A DNA stretch of 64,000 bases from contig CADCXC010000044.1 of NCBI GenBank assembly GCA_902806595.1, forward strand, positions 1-64,000, read 5' to 3'. A program made the position numbers and the translations under genes. Source of the stretch: Pyrenopolyporus hunteri (lineage: Eukaryota > Ascomycota > Sordariomycetes > Xylariales > Hypoxylaceae). A model generated the notes under the pieces. That model made no database searches. It worked only from the letters and a program-made list of their open reading frames with translations, and was not told the DNA's origin. Below, one piece after another: positions 21,239 through 33,787 of the stretch (its first letter is position 1; the number at the start of each line of letters is the position of its first letter).

Positions 21239-22414
21239 TCAAGCCTTCAAGATACTGTCCAGAGGAACTTGCCAGTACCAACCAGCGAGGACGATAGCGC
21301 CAACACTCATCGTGAACGCCATTAGGAAATTCACGTCGTTGTTGTCTAGTAAGTCTAATCCGCTCTCAGCCACCCGGGTGGGTTTCCGGTCGCCGAAATG
21401 GGAAGCGCGATGCTTGTCCTTCGGGTCGTATGGGTCCTTGGCGGGGGAGTCGTCTGCGCCAATGTTAGAAGGGTTCGGTTGCTTCTCGACGGCATTACTT
21501 CCTTCTCCGTGGAGGACCTTGGCTTTGGCGGCGGCAGTAAGGCTCTCCTCAAGATGTCCGTGTGAGTGTGGGTCGCTATCCGATGGGGAGGTTAAAACGC
21601 GAGCGCCGCCTTCGCCTTCGACTATCTTTCCAGAGCGTACATCTCGGACGCTTTTTTGGAGCCATCCACCGAGGAAACTGTCTAGGAGACTACCCAGCGC
21701 ACCCCATAGACTTAGCGCCCAAGCAAGCGTAGCCTTTTGACTCGTTGTCCAGGCCTCGCCGCCACCGACCTTACCCTTCGTGTCATTGCCACAGAACGGA
21801 AGGAACATCAAGGCAGCAGCCACAATAATCACGGACCCGAGGAAGCCAGCGACTAACCCCCATAGAGTGACGCCCCCGTTTGTACCACGAGGCACCTTTC
21901 GCAGGGAGATGGAGGTTATTAATCTCGGGCTAGAACGGGATAGGATGCCTAACTCGGATGAGAATGTGTCGGCGCACACGGCGGCATAATTGGCGATGAT
22001 CCCGATAACGAGCAGATCGCCACCCCATCTATAGCAGAATGAGCCCTCGGGGATTTCCCTGTGGGTGATGACGGCCTCGTGCCGTATACGTAGCTGATAG
22101 GCATGCATGAGTGTGAGAATGGAGGCCATTAGCGAATTTGCGAGCACCTGGACGTGCGTCCTCGGGCCTTCGCCGCCGGTGCTACCTTGCGAGTGCAGCG
22201 TGAGGCCCGCCTTGACATCTGCCTTAATTTTGGTGACGCGGGTCCCTGCGAGGAAAAAGACGCAAAGCAACACGAAGGGAAGGTTCCAGGGATGGATGGC
22301 GTGAGCAGCAGCGGTAAGGGCGGCGGCGAAGATGCCGAGCGGCGTAAGCGATTTGTGCGAATAAGCCCGGTAGACGAGGGCCAGCGTCGCGGGGACGGCG
22401 ATCGCTGCCTTCAT
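21239..22414 (-). CDS. TMEM19-like integral membrane protein (DUF92 family)
   Basis: This is a single-exon gene of 391 aa; ATG 22414 is chosen because the codon just upstream is GTG. It is a multi-pass protein with about six or seven hydrophobic segments. The DUF92/TMEM19 signatures are present: ADTFSSELGILSRSSPRLIT, then VPRGTNGGVTLWGLVAGFLG, and GALGSLLDSFLGGWLQ. A hydrophilic loop of about 90 residues near the C-terminus (about 265-355) is low in complexity. The family includes eukaryotic TMEM19 and the plant plastid phytyl-phosphate kinase VTE6; the fungal function is not established. Neighbouring genes give no hint of its job. Confidence 0.88.
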   Translation of the reverse strand: MKAAIAVPATLALVYRAYSHKSLTPLGIFAAALTAAAHAIHPWNLPFVLLCVFFLAGTRVTKIKADVKAGLTLHSQGSTGGEGPRTHVQVLANSLMASILTLMHAYQLRIRHEAVITHREIPEGSFCYRWGGDLLVIGIIANYAAVCADTFSSELGILSRSSPRLITSISLRKVPRGTNGGVTLWGLVAGFLGSVIIVAAALMFLPFCGNDTKGKVGGGEAWTTSQKATLAWALSLWGALGSLLDSFLGGWLQKSVRDVRSGKIVEGEGGARVLTSPSDSDPHSHGHLEESLTAAAKAKVLHGEGSNAVEKQPNPSNIGADDSPAKDPYDPKDKHRASHFGDRKPTRVAESGLDLLDNNDVNFLMAFTMSVGAIVLAGWYWQVPLDSILKA

Positions 22415-23090
22415 CACGAGAAACTAGATCCGAAGAGATTGTCTGAGAGGTATGTAGGTTACCAGACGACTGCGACGCTGGCGTGAAATAGGAAGCCGAA
22501 GGTCGTGTTGCCTATCGCTACCTGTTTTGATTGAACCCGACAGGTTTTGATTGAAGCTGACGAAGTTGAGAATGGGGAGAACGTTTGGAACTTTTCGACG
22601 TCGCTGCCTCTCTGGATAGGTAGGTACCTACCTAGGTATGTTCCTGTATCCTGGTACCTACCGTAGACCTACGTATGCACCTACCCACATGTAAGCCACG
22701 CACGCGTGTGCAGAAATGATCGTTATCGATAATGTGGGTGGTGAACCCCCCCACACATGAGCCTAGGTAGGTGTAGGTACCTGGGTACTTGGGTAGGTAG
22801 GTAGGTACAGGTACCTATATATAAAGGAGGCATCCATACGTAGAGGTCAAACAGTTGAGTACCCAGACCGAACAAAACGCTTAATCCGCTCCCCGATCTC
22901 TACATACGTAGGTACCTATCTAGGTAGGTATCCAGGCGACGGCGGCCTGGAGAGAATAAGTTCTATCATAATACAGCGTAGACGTACCGGGCCGTTTTTA
23001 AAGAGAGCCCGTCACCTTCCGCAATGACTGTCTCACAACCATCAAGTGTCAATGCCTCCAGCTCTAGTTTTCTCTCCCATGTAGCCTAGG
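22415..23090. repeat. Intergenic cluster of TAGG/CCTA runs and AGGTACCT palindromes
   Basis: Dense short repeats occupy about 22616-22640, 22762-22817 and 22905-22934. They are built from TAGG and its complement and often meet in the palindrome AGGTACCT. No gene is recognised here, and the same motif recurs in most intergenic regions of the window. Confidence 0.75.
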
Positions 23091-24136
23091 CTAATTATGG
23101 TCGTTGTATGTGCGAAAAAGATCGTCTGCGGCTGTCTTAGCTTTCCCGTCGATACCATACCAGAAGTGTTGCGGGGTCAGCATCCAGCGTCTCAGGTGAC
23201 CCTCGGAGATATCCGTTGCGAGCTGGCTGAGCTGTTTTATAGCTTGCTGTGGAAGCTCGACCAAAAGCTCTCCGACGGCTTCTTTCTGAGCGTCGTTCAT
23301 GTGCGTCGTATCCACCTCCTCCCAGATAGCCTTAAGCCTGTCGACGAAGCCCTTAGGGTCTAGAGGGAAGTCCTCCACAGGGTTAGTGCACAGCGGATCC
23401 GGCGTCGTTTTCTCGCAGTACGATAGTAGCGTGACGCCCTCTGGTATTGCGGGATAGTAAACGCCGTCTTCCCAGACGCTGATCGGATCTCCGAAGACAC
23501 CTAACGCGATAACATTTGTCGCCGCAGTACCTAATTCGCCCAACGCTTTATGGGCGCAGAGTGCGCCTTGGCTAGAATAAAATATGTCAGAAGGGACCCG
23601 GGCCGGCAACAAGCCTCGAGTAGGTAAGGAATGATACGCTTAACTTACCTCCATCCCCAGATGGCGACCTTAGCGCCCGGACAATGCGAGACGTATTTCT
23701 GCACGCTGTCTCCGACGCTTGCGGCGCAACTATCAGACCCGCCCTCTTCGATGTAACCCGCTAGGTCGGCCAGGTACTCGTCGGTACCGACGCCCTGAAT
23801 CGCTAATTTGATTCCTGGCGACGCACTCACTAACGCGTCTCGAAACGGACCACCGACCCAAGGCCCTAGATTTCTAGTTTGCTTCGTCAATACCGCGTCT
23901 CGGTCGTAGATTGATCGCTGCTCTTACCCTTTGTCGAATGTGCCACGGGCGAAGATTACGGCGAGATCGGCGCATTGTGCACCCTGAGTTCCTTCAAGTA
24001 CAGGTCGCCAGTCATCCGCCGAGACTCCTGTGTCGCGGCTGTTCACAACGGCTGCCGCCGATACTATGGAGGCTGAACTAAGATATAAGGAGGCAACGAA
24101 GCTAAATAAGGCGGTGGATACGACCGTGGACACCAT
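23091..24136 (-). CDS. Cutinase-family secreted serine hydrolase
   Basis: There are three exons, 23928-24136, 23649-23873 and 23091-23571, with introns of 54 and 77 bp, giving 304 aa. The signal peptide covers the first 28 or so residues. Splicing restores the family motifs: FARGTFDKGNLGPWVGGPF across intron 1, and WGWSQGALC, with catalytic Ser145, exactly across intron 2. The Asp is probably in the EKTTPDPLC segment and the His in DTTHMN. Cutinase-family enzymes (PF01083) hydrolyse cutin or related esters such as acetylxylan. At 304 aa it is longer than classical cutinases of about 220 aa, with about 80 extra C-terminal residues, so the substrate is uncertain. Confidence 0.9.
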
Positions 24137-25171
24137 CCTGATGATTAAGACGTGGACTAAATTAAGAACTTAAATTCGGCGGTTTGGGCCTTGGGTTTGA
24201 ACGTGCATAAGGCCTTGACCCGACATTTTGGCTATAGCGAGTGAGAGTATCTTCCCAGTATTTATATTAGGATACATCAACGGAGAGGCCATAGTAGAGT
24301 ATTCGACCCGGGAATACCTGTGAGGCTGCGTGTTCCGGCTAACGAACGCGTAGGGAACGCATACCTGGGATCCCTATATATTCTACCTAAATAAGCAAGT
24401 CGGGGAGCCAAATGCCTGTGATTGTATTGTACCAAGTGCTAAATCGCCCCCCTCGCGGCGTTGTTTGCTCACTAGCCGCTCCGATACTATACAGGCCACC
24501 TTCCTAAATAGAGAGTAACTATCTACTAATTACGGATACGTGAGGCAAGGAGGGGGACGGTGTTTCGCATCCACCGAGCGACATCCATGGGTTCTTACCC
24601 TTTCGCATAACATGTGTAGCTGATTTGTTGTTTGGGCTTAATTGAACATGTTGCCGTATTAGGCCGGAGAAGATCCTTACAGTGTCAATACTTGACGGCG
24701 CCTACCTGGTAGTTGGTAATTATAGCAAAATTCTACAGCGGCGGTCCTGGACGGAGAAAACTTAAAAGCCTAGGTATAGCTACATCTAACAAATCTTAAT
24801 ACAATACTTATCCGGTTAGAAGTAATAGGCTAACCCACAAACTGACAGGATGGTCGTCCGTGTACATGATAAGAAAGGGCTCCTCAGGTGCCGCTTAGTA
24901 CTGACTTCGAAGAATTTCGACCTTGCCAAATACTAGAGAGATGCTAGCATAAGCCGTCTACAGAGCGCGTTAGCGTTATTTACGACGCGGGGGGGTTCGT
25001 ATTCGTGCTATAGATAAGCGCAGGGGGGTGGAGGGGATAAATATCAGTCTTTAGTATAGGTGTAGTAGGCTATTTTACATTATCCAACGGTGTACGAAGT
25101 TTGCTTAGATTTTTCAAGGACTCGCCTCTAAGACGGCGCCCACGTCTTAATAGGATCTCGTCTTTTCAAAG
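24137..25171. other. Intergenic, divergent promoters
   Basis: This kilobase lies between the cutinase gene (minus) and the FAD monooxygenase gene (plus) and must carry both promoters. I see no ORF worth naming and no clear TATA box. Confidence 0.5.
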
Positions 25172-26656
25172 ATGGCTTTTATTGCGCCGCGCCGAAACGA
25201 TGAAACGGCGGCGGTCATCGGGCGTAGACAAATGCACGTCTTGATTATTGGTGGCGGAATCGTCGGCCTCACATTAGCCCAGGGTTGTCGCGAAAACAAC
25301 ATACCTTGCACGGTTTTCGAAAGAGATACAGAAGGTTAGGAAAAATCATAGTATTCACCCTTGAGAAGCTAGTATTCTGATATCATATCTTGATAGGAAG
25401 TCGGAGTCAAGGTTGGGCTTTGACTTTACACTGGTGTTTAGATTCACTGAAGAGGACGGTCGGGGCCGAAATCGCGACTAGAATAAACGATGTAAATACA
25501 GGGGTCTACGAACGGGTCCGTCGGGTATTTCGCTAACGCTAAACAACAGGCTGTGGTTGATAGGACGTTGAAGAACGACGCCGGCAACTTTCTGTTTCTA
25601 AACTGTGAGACAGCGTTAGTAAACATCTTGATTTTGAGAAACTTTAAGAGACAAGTTCCTATTAACACTATCTTAAAGCGAGATTCGTTTCAAGGTCCCC
25701 CCTTCTAAAAATAGGCTCCGACTGCATCGACGGAAGCTAAAGAGCATCCTCGCAGACGGCATCAATATCCAGGAAGGTAAGGCGTTTCTTTCGGCCGAAC
25801 TGATTGAGGGGGGCGTCAGAGCGCATTTCGAAGACGGTACGTTCGCCGATGGGACGATCCTAGTGGGAGCCGACGGAAACAATAGTAAAGTCCGCAAGTA
25901 TTTACTACCTAACGATTACGCCCTAAATCCCCTTCCGGTCAACCTGATAGGGGTTGTACGTCGTTTTAGCCCGGAACAGGCAGCGCCGGTCCGGGCGTTG
26001 GACCCGTTGCTATTTCAAGGTCTGCATCCGAAAACTGGCAACTTCCTTTGGTATAGTATCCAAGTAAGTTTTGGAACCAAGACTCCGGTAACGCCAAATT
26101 CCTAACGGCACAATAGGATTGCTTCGAAGAAGAGGATGGGCAATACTCGTTCGACGCACAGGTCATTATTTCTTGGATAGTGAGAGACCCGGTTCTGGAT
26201 GCTATCCCAGAAACCAACAAGGCCCGAATCGAAATGATGAAGCGGCGCGCGGGTGACTTCGCCGAGCCTCTTCGGAGCATCGTCATGGAAATTCCTGACG
26301 ACCTGGATTCTGTAACAGTTCTTAGGCTTGCCGATTACCCCTGTCGAGAATGGGACAATCAGAACGGACGCGTGACGCTCGCCGGAGACAGCGCACATGC
26401 TATGACTATGTATCGCGGCGAGGGGGCGAATCACGGGATCCTAGACGCAGCATTGCTAATAGACCAACTGAAAAAGGTCCGTGAAGGCCGTATCGACGAG
26501 AAGACGGCTATTGACGCGTACGAGACCGAAATGAGACCCCGGGCATTTGACGCCGTTATGAGGAGCCGCGAAGCTGCTTTGGTCGCGCATGATTGGAATG
26601 CACTGACGAAAGATTCCCCGGTCGTCGGCGCAAGAGTACCCCCCGCTACTGCATAA
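25172..26656 (+). CDS. FAD-dependent monooxygenase (PHBH-fold, salicylate-hydroxylase-like)
   Basis: There are five exons: 25172-25334, 25397-25491, 25550-25614, 25679-26063 and 26117-26656, with introns of 53-64 bp, giving 415 aa. All phases agree. Motifs appear in order: the dinucleotide-binding GGGIVGLTLAQG near residue 27, RSQGWALTLHW, the DG motif LVGADGNNSKVRKYLL and the flavin-binding GD motif TLAGDSAHAMTMYRGEG. This is the class A flavoprotein monooxygenase layout, hydroxylating aromatic or polyketide-like substrates with NAD(P)H and oxygen. Two introns use the weak donor GTTAGN, but the protein reads through perfectly. It converges on the P450 fusion gene with only 175 bp between stop codons. 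The substrate is unknown. Confidence 0.9.
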
Positions 26657-26831
26657 GGTCGCGTCGGTGTTGTGGTATCGATTTCGCGGAGAACTCTGAC
26701 TCTGTCTATATGTTATGATCCTTCGTTTGATTAAATTCTCATTGAAGCCCGACTTCCGTCAAATTGCCCGTTTTTCCACACTTGGTGGCTCCCCCCACCG
26801 ACGTCCCATGAGTAGCTCCCTGAATGCGTTT

Positions 26832-29800
26832 TCAGTCAAATACATCGGTAGCATATCGAATGTTCCTCAACCCATCCCACCATATCTTCGCGTCGTCGTC
26901 GCCAATATTCTCGCCTGTCATTCTGGAATCTTCCTGTCTTATGCGCTTTGCAACCTCCTCAACGCCCTGACTGACTTTTCGTGAGCCGCAAACGTAGAGC
27001 CGAGCACCCTGGTGCCATAATTCGAGGAAATACCGACGATCAGCCCATAGGATATCTTGGACGTACTTGCAGCCGCTCGACTCCTCTGGCTTTCGGCTGA
27101 ATGCTCGTTTAACCGTAACGACACCAGCATTTTCCCAGTCGCTGAACTCTGAAGCGTATATGTCGTCTTTCCCTGGTTCCCGACAGCCGTGATAGAGCAC
27201 AGCTGGAGCAAGCTTGCGTCCGGATTTCAGCATTATCGCACGATGGTGAATGAACCCGCGAAATGGAGCGACGCCGCTCCCTGCCGCCACCAGAATCAAC
27301 GGCGTCTTGTCCGGAATTTCTGGCAAATGGAAGGCTGCATGAGACGACCGCACAGACACGCGAAGCCTATCACCGGCCTCAAGGCTTTCCAGGTAAGAAC
27401 TCGTAACCCCGACGTAGTCCCCCCGACCGGACTTCGCTCGCCCCGTTACTAAGGAGAAAGTGATAGAAACCACCGACGGGTCCTCTAAAGGGGATGAGGA
27501 AATAGAACTGAAATTGCACCGTTACTTCATGACTCCGTAGAATTCGGCATAGGAAAAGCTTACTATTGGCGAAGACGCATCGGCGGCAACATTGATAGAA
27601 AAGAACCCAGGGCCAAGTTAACAGAAGGGAACATTTCTAGTAAGTCTAGAATCGACGCTCTTTTCCCGAGGACCTCTGAGTCGTAATCGTCGGTGGCCAA
27701 TTGTTTCAAAGCTTCGCTTTCTGCCTTGCTATCGGCTGCGTCCGCTAATGTGAGGACGTTCCTTTTGGTAGCTGGTTGTGCGAGCTCGACGAAGTCACTC
27801 AATACGTTGTTAGCAGGTACTAGTTGGTCCGTAGGCAGTCTTATGCCGGTTCCTTCGATTCTAATGCTCGCGTCCCACTATGTATCGAGACGTTAGTAAG
27901 AGACATAAATTGGGAGTGAAAGGCTTCCTGTCGGGAAGGCAGGAAAAGAAGCTGTGACATTACCGGTAACCCGAATCTACGCATAGCTCGCTGGACTCTC
28001 TCCTTCGGGTTGATGGGGAGGACCGATAAATAATCGCCGGGTCTATACGACATCCCCTGGGGGAGTCGAATCTCAACATGCTTCTTCACGGGTTCTCCGT
28101 CTGCCGTGAGCAGCCGGGTCGAGAGGACTTGTCCCTCTTCCACATCTTGCTTTAGTATCGATGACCGCGTGTTTGAGACTTCTACCTTCAAGGAAGCATG
28201 TTGGGTCTCTCTTGGTACCACCGCCCCCCCGCCAACCCGTATCATATCTAGGGCTGGCCAAAGAATCTGTAAGGGACAATTAGTACGACACGTCCCATCG
28301 ACTATAATCTGGATCCGAGCTATAGTCTACCTCTTCATAGAGGTAGGTAGCGATATCCTTACGTTGTCTTCCCATGTCTCGAAAGAGACGAACGGATCTT
28401 CGCTGGCAGCATCTGCAAGACCTGTTCCCGCGATCCTGATCGCCCCAAGTTCTTCGAGTCTCGTGTCTACCATCCTCGGGACTCGATGAAATGTTTGCGA
28501 CCAATCATGATGGCCGCATCCGAAGACGGCGTAAGACAATCCACGTAGCGCTGACTCGTCTTCGAGATTGTTGATCCAAGATACGAAATGGGCGCCGTTG
28601 TCCGGGGGCTGTCCTTCATAGCTTGCAGTTATGATAACGATCGGTTGATCCTTAGGGAGCCTCTCCACCGCCGAATCCATACAGTCGAGAGTAGAAGCTT
28701 TATATCCATGCGAGGCAGCATCAAAAGCCAAGCGTTGCGCGATAGACTCGCATGTACCACTATTCGAACCGTACAAGATGGTCATGTCTTGAAATTGGCT
28801 CTCTTGATTATTAGGCTTGGACTGGTCTATACGAACTTTTGGCTCCTCGGGGATAGGTACTTTAGCTCCTGCCAGTCGCTGTTCAAGCTTGATAGGGTCG
28901 AGGCCATCACGGAGTATGGCCCGTATGAAGAAATTATCAGGCTTCACCGTCAAAGTCTGTTTACTCTTCAGCTCATAGTCTGGATCCGCTAGAACAAAGT
29001 TAAAATTCTGGAATAGAATGGCCATCGCAAGTATAGCTTCTTGCATCGCGAAGGCACGCCCGATACACTGCGGCTCTAGTCAGCACATACGCTGAGTACA
29101 GCAGGGCTCTCATCCTAGCAGGGCTATAAGGCGAGTATAACGAGAGAATTGCTCGCAGCCGAAGGCCTTATGCTCCCCCCAGCAACTAAAGGACGACTCC
29201 AGGCTAAGGGATCACCTACCGCCCGAATACCATTACCAAATGGCTTCCACGCGTTCTTTGGGAGCTTGCTAAAGTTCTCGTCAAGCATTCTTTCCGGTTT
29301 GAATGCGGGGGGATCTTCAAATACGGTCGGATCGAGGTGTGATTTAGAAAGAAGACATTGGACAAATTCCCCCTTGTACACGGGATATTTCCCTGCAAGT
29401 AGCGTATCCTCCACAGGACTGACACCAAACCCCGGAATAGGCGCGTCTAGGCGTAACGTCTCACGAAGAACCTAAACGGATGGAACCCGTGTTATTCAAA
29501 GGACAGACCCGCGCATAGACTGGCGTAACGTACCGCCGTGATATATGGCAACTGTTGCATATGCTGCACCGTTATGGGCCCTTTACCAACCACACTGTCC
29601 ACCTCTTGCTGTACCTTCCGGTAAGTCTCGGGGTTCTTTAATAGTCTACACTGCGGTTTATACTGATGTCAGCAGACGGCCCAGAGACGTTACGAGCAAT
29701 GACTTGTTAAACAAAGTTAGGAGTTCGTAAATGACCAACCCCGGATTAGGTTCACTTCGGCTACGCCACCAGCACGTCGAGCATTCCCATAATCGGAACG

Positions 29801-30704
29801 GGGAAGCAACGGGGAGCCGGCGCGTACGTGATAGAACAACGACGGAAACTGAGCTTACCATAGCAAAAGAGAGCATTCCCGAAGTGGTCTCGTGACCGGC
29901 AACTAAAAACGTGTTTAGATTGTCAATGATTGATGAATCGCTCATCTTTTGCCCTGTTAGAGAATCTCTCCCCTTTAGCATGGCCGCAAGGAGGTCCTTT
30001 CGCTCGTTTCCAGGATCAGCCATGCGTTCTTTGAGGACAGCCTCCGCCGTCTCAATCAGGATGGCAATATGAGATTTGAACGCTTTATCTCGAGATTGAT
30101 AGAAGACTGAAGGTAAGGGCAACCTTTGGGTCCTTCGTCCGCTCTCGAGCAGAAACTCTACCATACCGTCGATAAAAGGGTGCAACTTTTCGGAATAGAA
30201 GCTATTAAATCGAAATCCCATAGAGCAAAGAGCGATCGTATCGAGAGTAAGTCGTGTGAAATCTTCGGGCGCGTTGATTCTTGCGTGTGGTCCATGTCTT
30301 GCCCATTTTAAGGCTAGCTGCGACCCGATATCCAGCATTTCGTCGAACATGTCACGAATGCTCTTTGGCCCGAAAGCGGGCATCAGGACGCGATGAGCGA
30401 TGCCCCAATTAGGTTCATCCGTCCTTGCTGTGAACAACCCATCGTGGAGGCCTTCTCTAAGCTGTATTATGATGTCGTTGGGCACTTTCTGGAACCGTTT
30501 TTCGTCGCAAGCCTCATCGACCAAAGCGTGCGTGCTTAGGAAGACTAGACGAGCTCCAGGCAGGCGTACTCGAAAGATCTCTCCATAACGCTCGGCCATT
30601 CTATTAAACGAGGCAAGGGAATTATCCGGGTCGATGCCGACGATGCTGCCGAAGAATGGGAGTTGTGGTGGCTCGGGGATCGGAACTGGGGACATGGTGG
30701 CCAT
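26832..30704 (-). CDS. Self-sufficient cytochrome P450-reductase fusion (CYP505/P450foxy type)
   Basis: There are seven exons: 29859-30704, 29534-29650, 29220-29471, 28363-29067, 27964-28266, 27564-27877 and 26832-27507, giving 1070 aa. Introns are 208, 62, 152, 96, 86 and 56 bp. The P450 domain has the oxygen-binding helix AGHETTSG, ExxR in LRETLRL and the heme motif FGNGIRACIGRAF, whose Cys406 is the first codon of exon 4. The reductase half follows: FMN motif YGSNSGTCESIAQ, FAD motif RLRQYSISSSP, NADPH region VAAGSGVAPFRGF and the end RYATDVFD. The family hydroxylates fatty acids near the omega end using NADPH without a separate reductase. There is no membrane anchor, so it is soluble. It sits between an FAD monooxygenase and an aldehyde dehydrogenase. 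Confidence 0.95.
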
Positions 30705-32095
30705 GTTTCAACCAACGTGATAATGACACGGGTTCTTGAAACTTGGGATGGGTATAATTAATAAATATTAGTATTAATAGGCTCCTTGTTACCGGTCGAT
30801 TCGAAGATGTCCCGTTTCCTTAGATAGGACTAAGATATAGGTAAACAAACGTCTACGATATCAAGATAAATGAACGCTGCCTCTCTCGACTTTATATATC
30901 ATTTCAATTACTTCACCTATCCAAGGTAGACGGGGTTCGGGTTAGCTCTTCTGTTCCGCGGGATATGGTCATCGGCGTGTAATTCGTCCGCGGATTCGAT
31001 ACCATGGCACTATATTATATACCTAATGTAATTACCTATAACAAGGCGGGCGAGCGAGAACGCCGCGGGGCCTCTGATCGTCCAAAAGCGATTGTTTGTA
31101 GCGGAATATATCTGCGAATTAGAGGTCTCCTACGCAGGCCGCACCAAATTTCACCCGAGGGACAGGTTGCGGAGGCTGAGACTGGAAATCCCAGTATGTC
31201 TGGGAGGTGGGATGGATGCACGGATGGCATAAGGACTCTTCAGGGGAGCGCATACGTACCAGGCACCAGCACGCCAGACAGAAGGATTACATTCTTTTCA
31301 ACATACATAACACCTACGTCTATAATTCAATATAATTTCTTTACGCTTGGACCTTTTGGTAGCTTTCAGACTAGTCTTTCTTTTAATCTATACCAGCGCG
31401 CCGCAGATCACGGCTACGAATATGAATTACAAGGGATCTTTTATTAGGCATGGCGGCCTGATACGGGCCACGGCATTTGAATCTGGGATATGCATATTAT
31501 CTTGTCCGGCGCTTGCTAATCCTACCCCTACCCTAGTCGGTTGCCAATAATACCTAGATAGATGCAGATTTGTATTCGAACTCGGAATTAGGATATGTAG
31601 GTGCCTACCTAGAGAGGGAAAAAGAGCAGATGGAACATGAATCGACCGATTTGATTGACTTGTACCCAATTTCATCCTGTGGATATTCTTTTGTTGATGT
31701 CTGTAGGAACCGGGGGTACCAAGGGATAATCAATCTCACCGGGTAAATCCGAGCCGCCGGCGAGCGATCGCCTTCTCCATGTCCTACGTTGAAAGAAGAG
31801 GCTCCGGCGCGATGATAAAAGCCAACGTCATGATTAAGTGCGTCCGAGTAAAGCATAGGAATTAAACCCGATAATATTCGGCCAGCGCAGCGGCTGCTCT
31901 CAATAACACCGCTGTGTCGAACATTCGAACCAACTACCCGACTTCGTAGCCCGACGTGCTCCTCCCGAACCCTCCTCGCTTTAAAACGAGAGCCCCTCGT
32001 ATCCCCAGTCCCACATTTATGCCACGCCGTCAAATCCCACGAGCCGCGGAAAGATAATGCTCCCGATTCATTGATGATAAAACCTATTGCTGCTT
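30705..32095. other. Intergenic between P450 fusion and aldehyde dehydrogenase
   Basis: The ORFs here (for example 147 codons at 31004-31447 and 142 at 31605-32033) have no domain features and atypical composition. I consider the stretch non-coding: promoter of the P450 gene on the left, 3' flank of the dehydrogenase on the right. Confidence 0.5.
30891..30898 (-). promoter_or_regulatory. Likely TATA box of the P450 fusion gene
   Basis: On the minus strand the sequence reads TATATAAA, 187 bp upstream of the P450 start codon. The assignment is by consensus and position only. Confidence 0.4.
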
Positions 32096-33787
32096 TTACC
32101 CGTACCTTACAGGACCCGTTCCGTCACCAAACCAGTCGTCCATGACGAGGGACTCTTCGGTTGACGCATAGTTGATGATCGTACTCTTGGTCATAGTGTA
32201 CGCGTTATATGCGTCGATTCCGTTCTCACTACCCACACCGCTCGACGGCTTTACACCACCCCATGGACTGCTCGGGTCGTTCCGATGATGCGTGTTTACC
32301 CAAGTTATACCCGCTTCGAGTTGCTCTGAGACCCGAAAAGCCTGTGCTAGATCTCCTGTCCAAATCCCTGCCCCAAGACCGAACTCGCTGTCGTTCGCCA
32401 ATGCAACGGCTTCCTCTTCCGTATCAAACCCAACAACTACGATCACTGGCCCGAAGGCTTCCTCTCTCCAAATCCGGGTTTCGAGAATGTTACCGCCCTC
32501 ATTCGGGACTAGAATAGTGGGATAGTAATAGTAGCCCTTGGACAAGTCCGTCTCATCAAGCGAGCTGATACCCTGCATCCTAGTTCCTCCTATCGCTACC
32601 TTTGCGTTGCCGCTAGCTCGGGCCTCGTTAACCAGCGTCTCGACGTGCCCAAGCTGCTTCGCTGATATCATAGGACCCATCGTCGATTTTGGGTTGTTTG
32701 GACTTCCTATACGTTGTGTAATGGAAGCCACCTTGGCCTCGAGCGCCTCCAACAGCTGTGACCAAATCTTGTTGTCAACAACAATCCTCGTGCTTGCGAT
32801 GCAAGTTTGCCCGCTGGCGATGAAGCTCCCAAAGGCAATCCCATTCACTGTAAGCTGTACGTCCGCCGTACTGAATACGATTAACGGCGCCTTCCCCCCC
32901 AACTCCGCTGTATATCTTACCAGATTTCCGCCTATAATCCCCCCAATTGCCCGCCCTGCTACCGTCCCCCCGGTAACATCTACTTTCTTTATTAGCGGAT
33001 GCTGCACGAGCGCCTTTCCGGTCGTAGCACCATGACCGGGTAGAACGCTAAACACCCCGTCCGGCACGCCTGCCTCACCAAGAATCCGGCCTAGCAGCAG
33101 TGTTGATAGTGGCGTAAGCTCGCTCGGCTTCACGATAACGCTGTTACCGGCGGCCAGGGCAGGTGCGATTTTTTTAACAGCGATAAGCAAAGGGTGGTTA
33201 AAAGGTGTAATTTGCGCTACAACGCCGAGCGGCACACGCTGGAGGAAATTGTGTAGTTTCCCCGTCGTTGGAAGGACGGGCTGCTCCTCGACACGCAGGA
33301 GTGAGGCGTAATATTTGAACCATCGCACCAGCGACGGAACCTGCGCGTTCATCTCGCGGACCACCCGGCCTGTCTGCTGTACCTCGAGCGTAATGAGACT
33401 CGGCAAGGTTTCGGTGAGGAGAGCGGCGCATCCATCCAGGACGTCCGCGCGATGGTGTCGCGAGGCCTTGGACCAGACGCCGGATTTGAAAGCCGCCTGG
33501 GCGAGGGCGACGGTACGATCGACGTCGGAGGTGGACGCAGCATGACAACTAACGAGAAACAGGGGACCCGTATCAGATCGAGGGTGTTCTATTGCTGGCT
33601 ATACGGGTAGGCACCTGAAAATCGACGTATAGACTTACTACGCGAAGACCTCCCCCGTTGCCGGATCCTCAATCGGTATGCTATAGTTGTATTAATAACT
33701 AATGGCCGCCCGAGACTCGGCAACTTACGGCGCCTCCTCACCCATCTCTTCTTTACCAGCAACCCACATGGGGTAAGTTTGCGCCAT
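32096..33787 (-). CDS. Aldehyde dehydrogenase
   Basis: There are three exons, 33729-33787, 33639-33680 and 32096-33548, with introns of 48 and 90 bp, giving 517 aa. The small first two exons restore the classic N-terminus: MWVAGKEE, then PIPIEDPATGEVFAYCHA. Motifs include the cofactor region TPFNHPLLIAVKKIAPALAA and KPSELTPLS, the catalytic base Glu in AELGGKAP, the nucleophile Cys in ASGQTCIAST, and EEAFGPVIVV. It is an NAD(P)-dependent enzyme oxidising an aldehyde to an acid, probably cytosolic since no targeting signal is evident. It is transcribed in the same direction as the P450 fusion next door and could finish an oxidation started there; that link is inference. Confidence 0.93.

Noticed and set aside
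31004..32033. ORFs of 142-147 codons on both strands
   Set aside because: Low-quality composition, no domain, and they lie in promoter and 3' flank regions of recognised genes.
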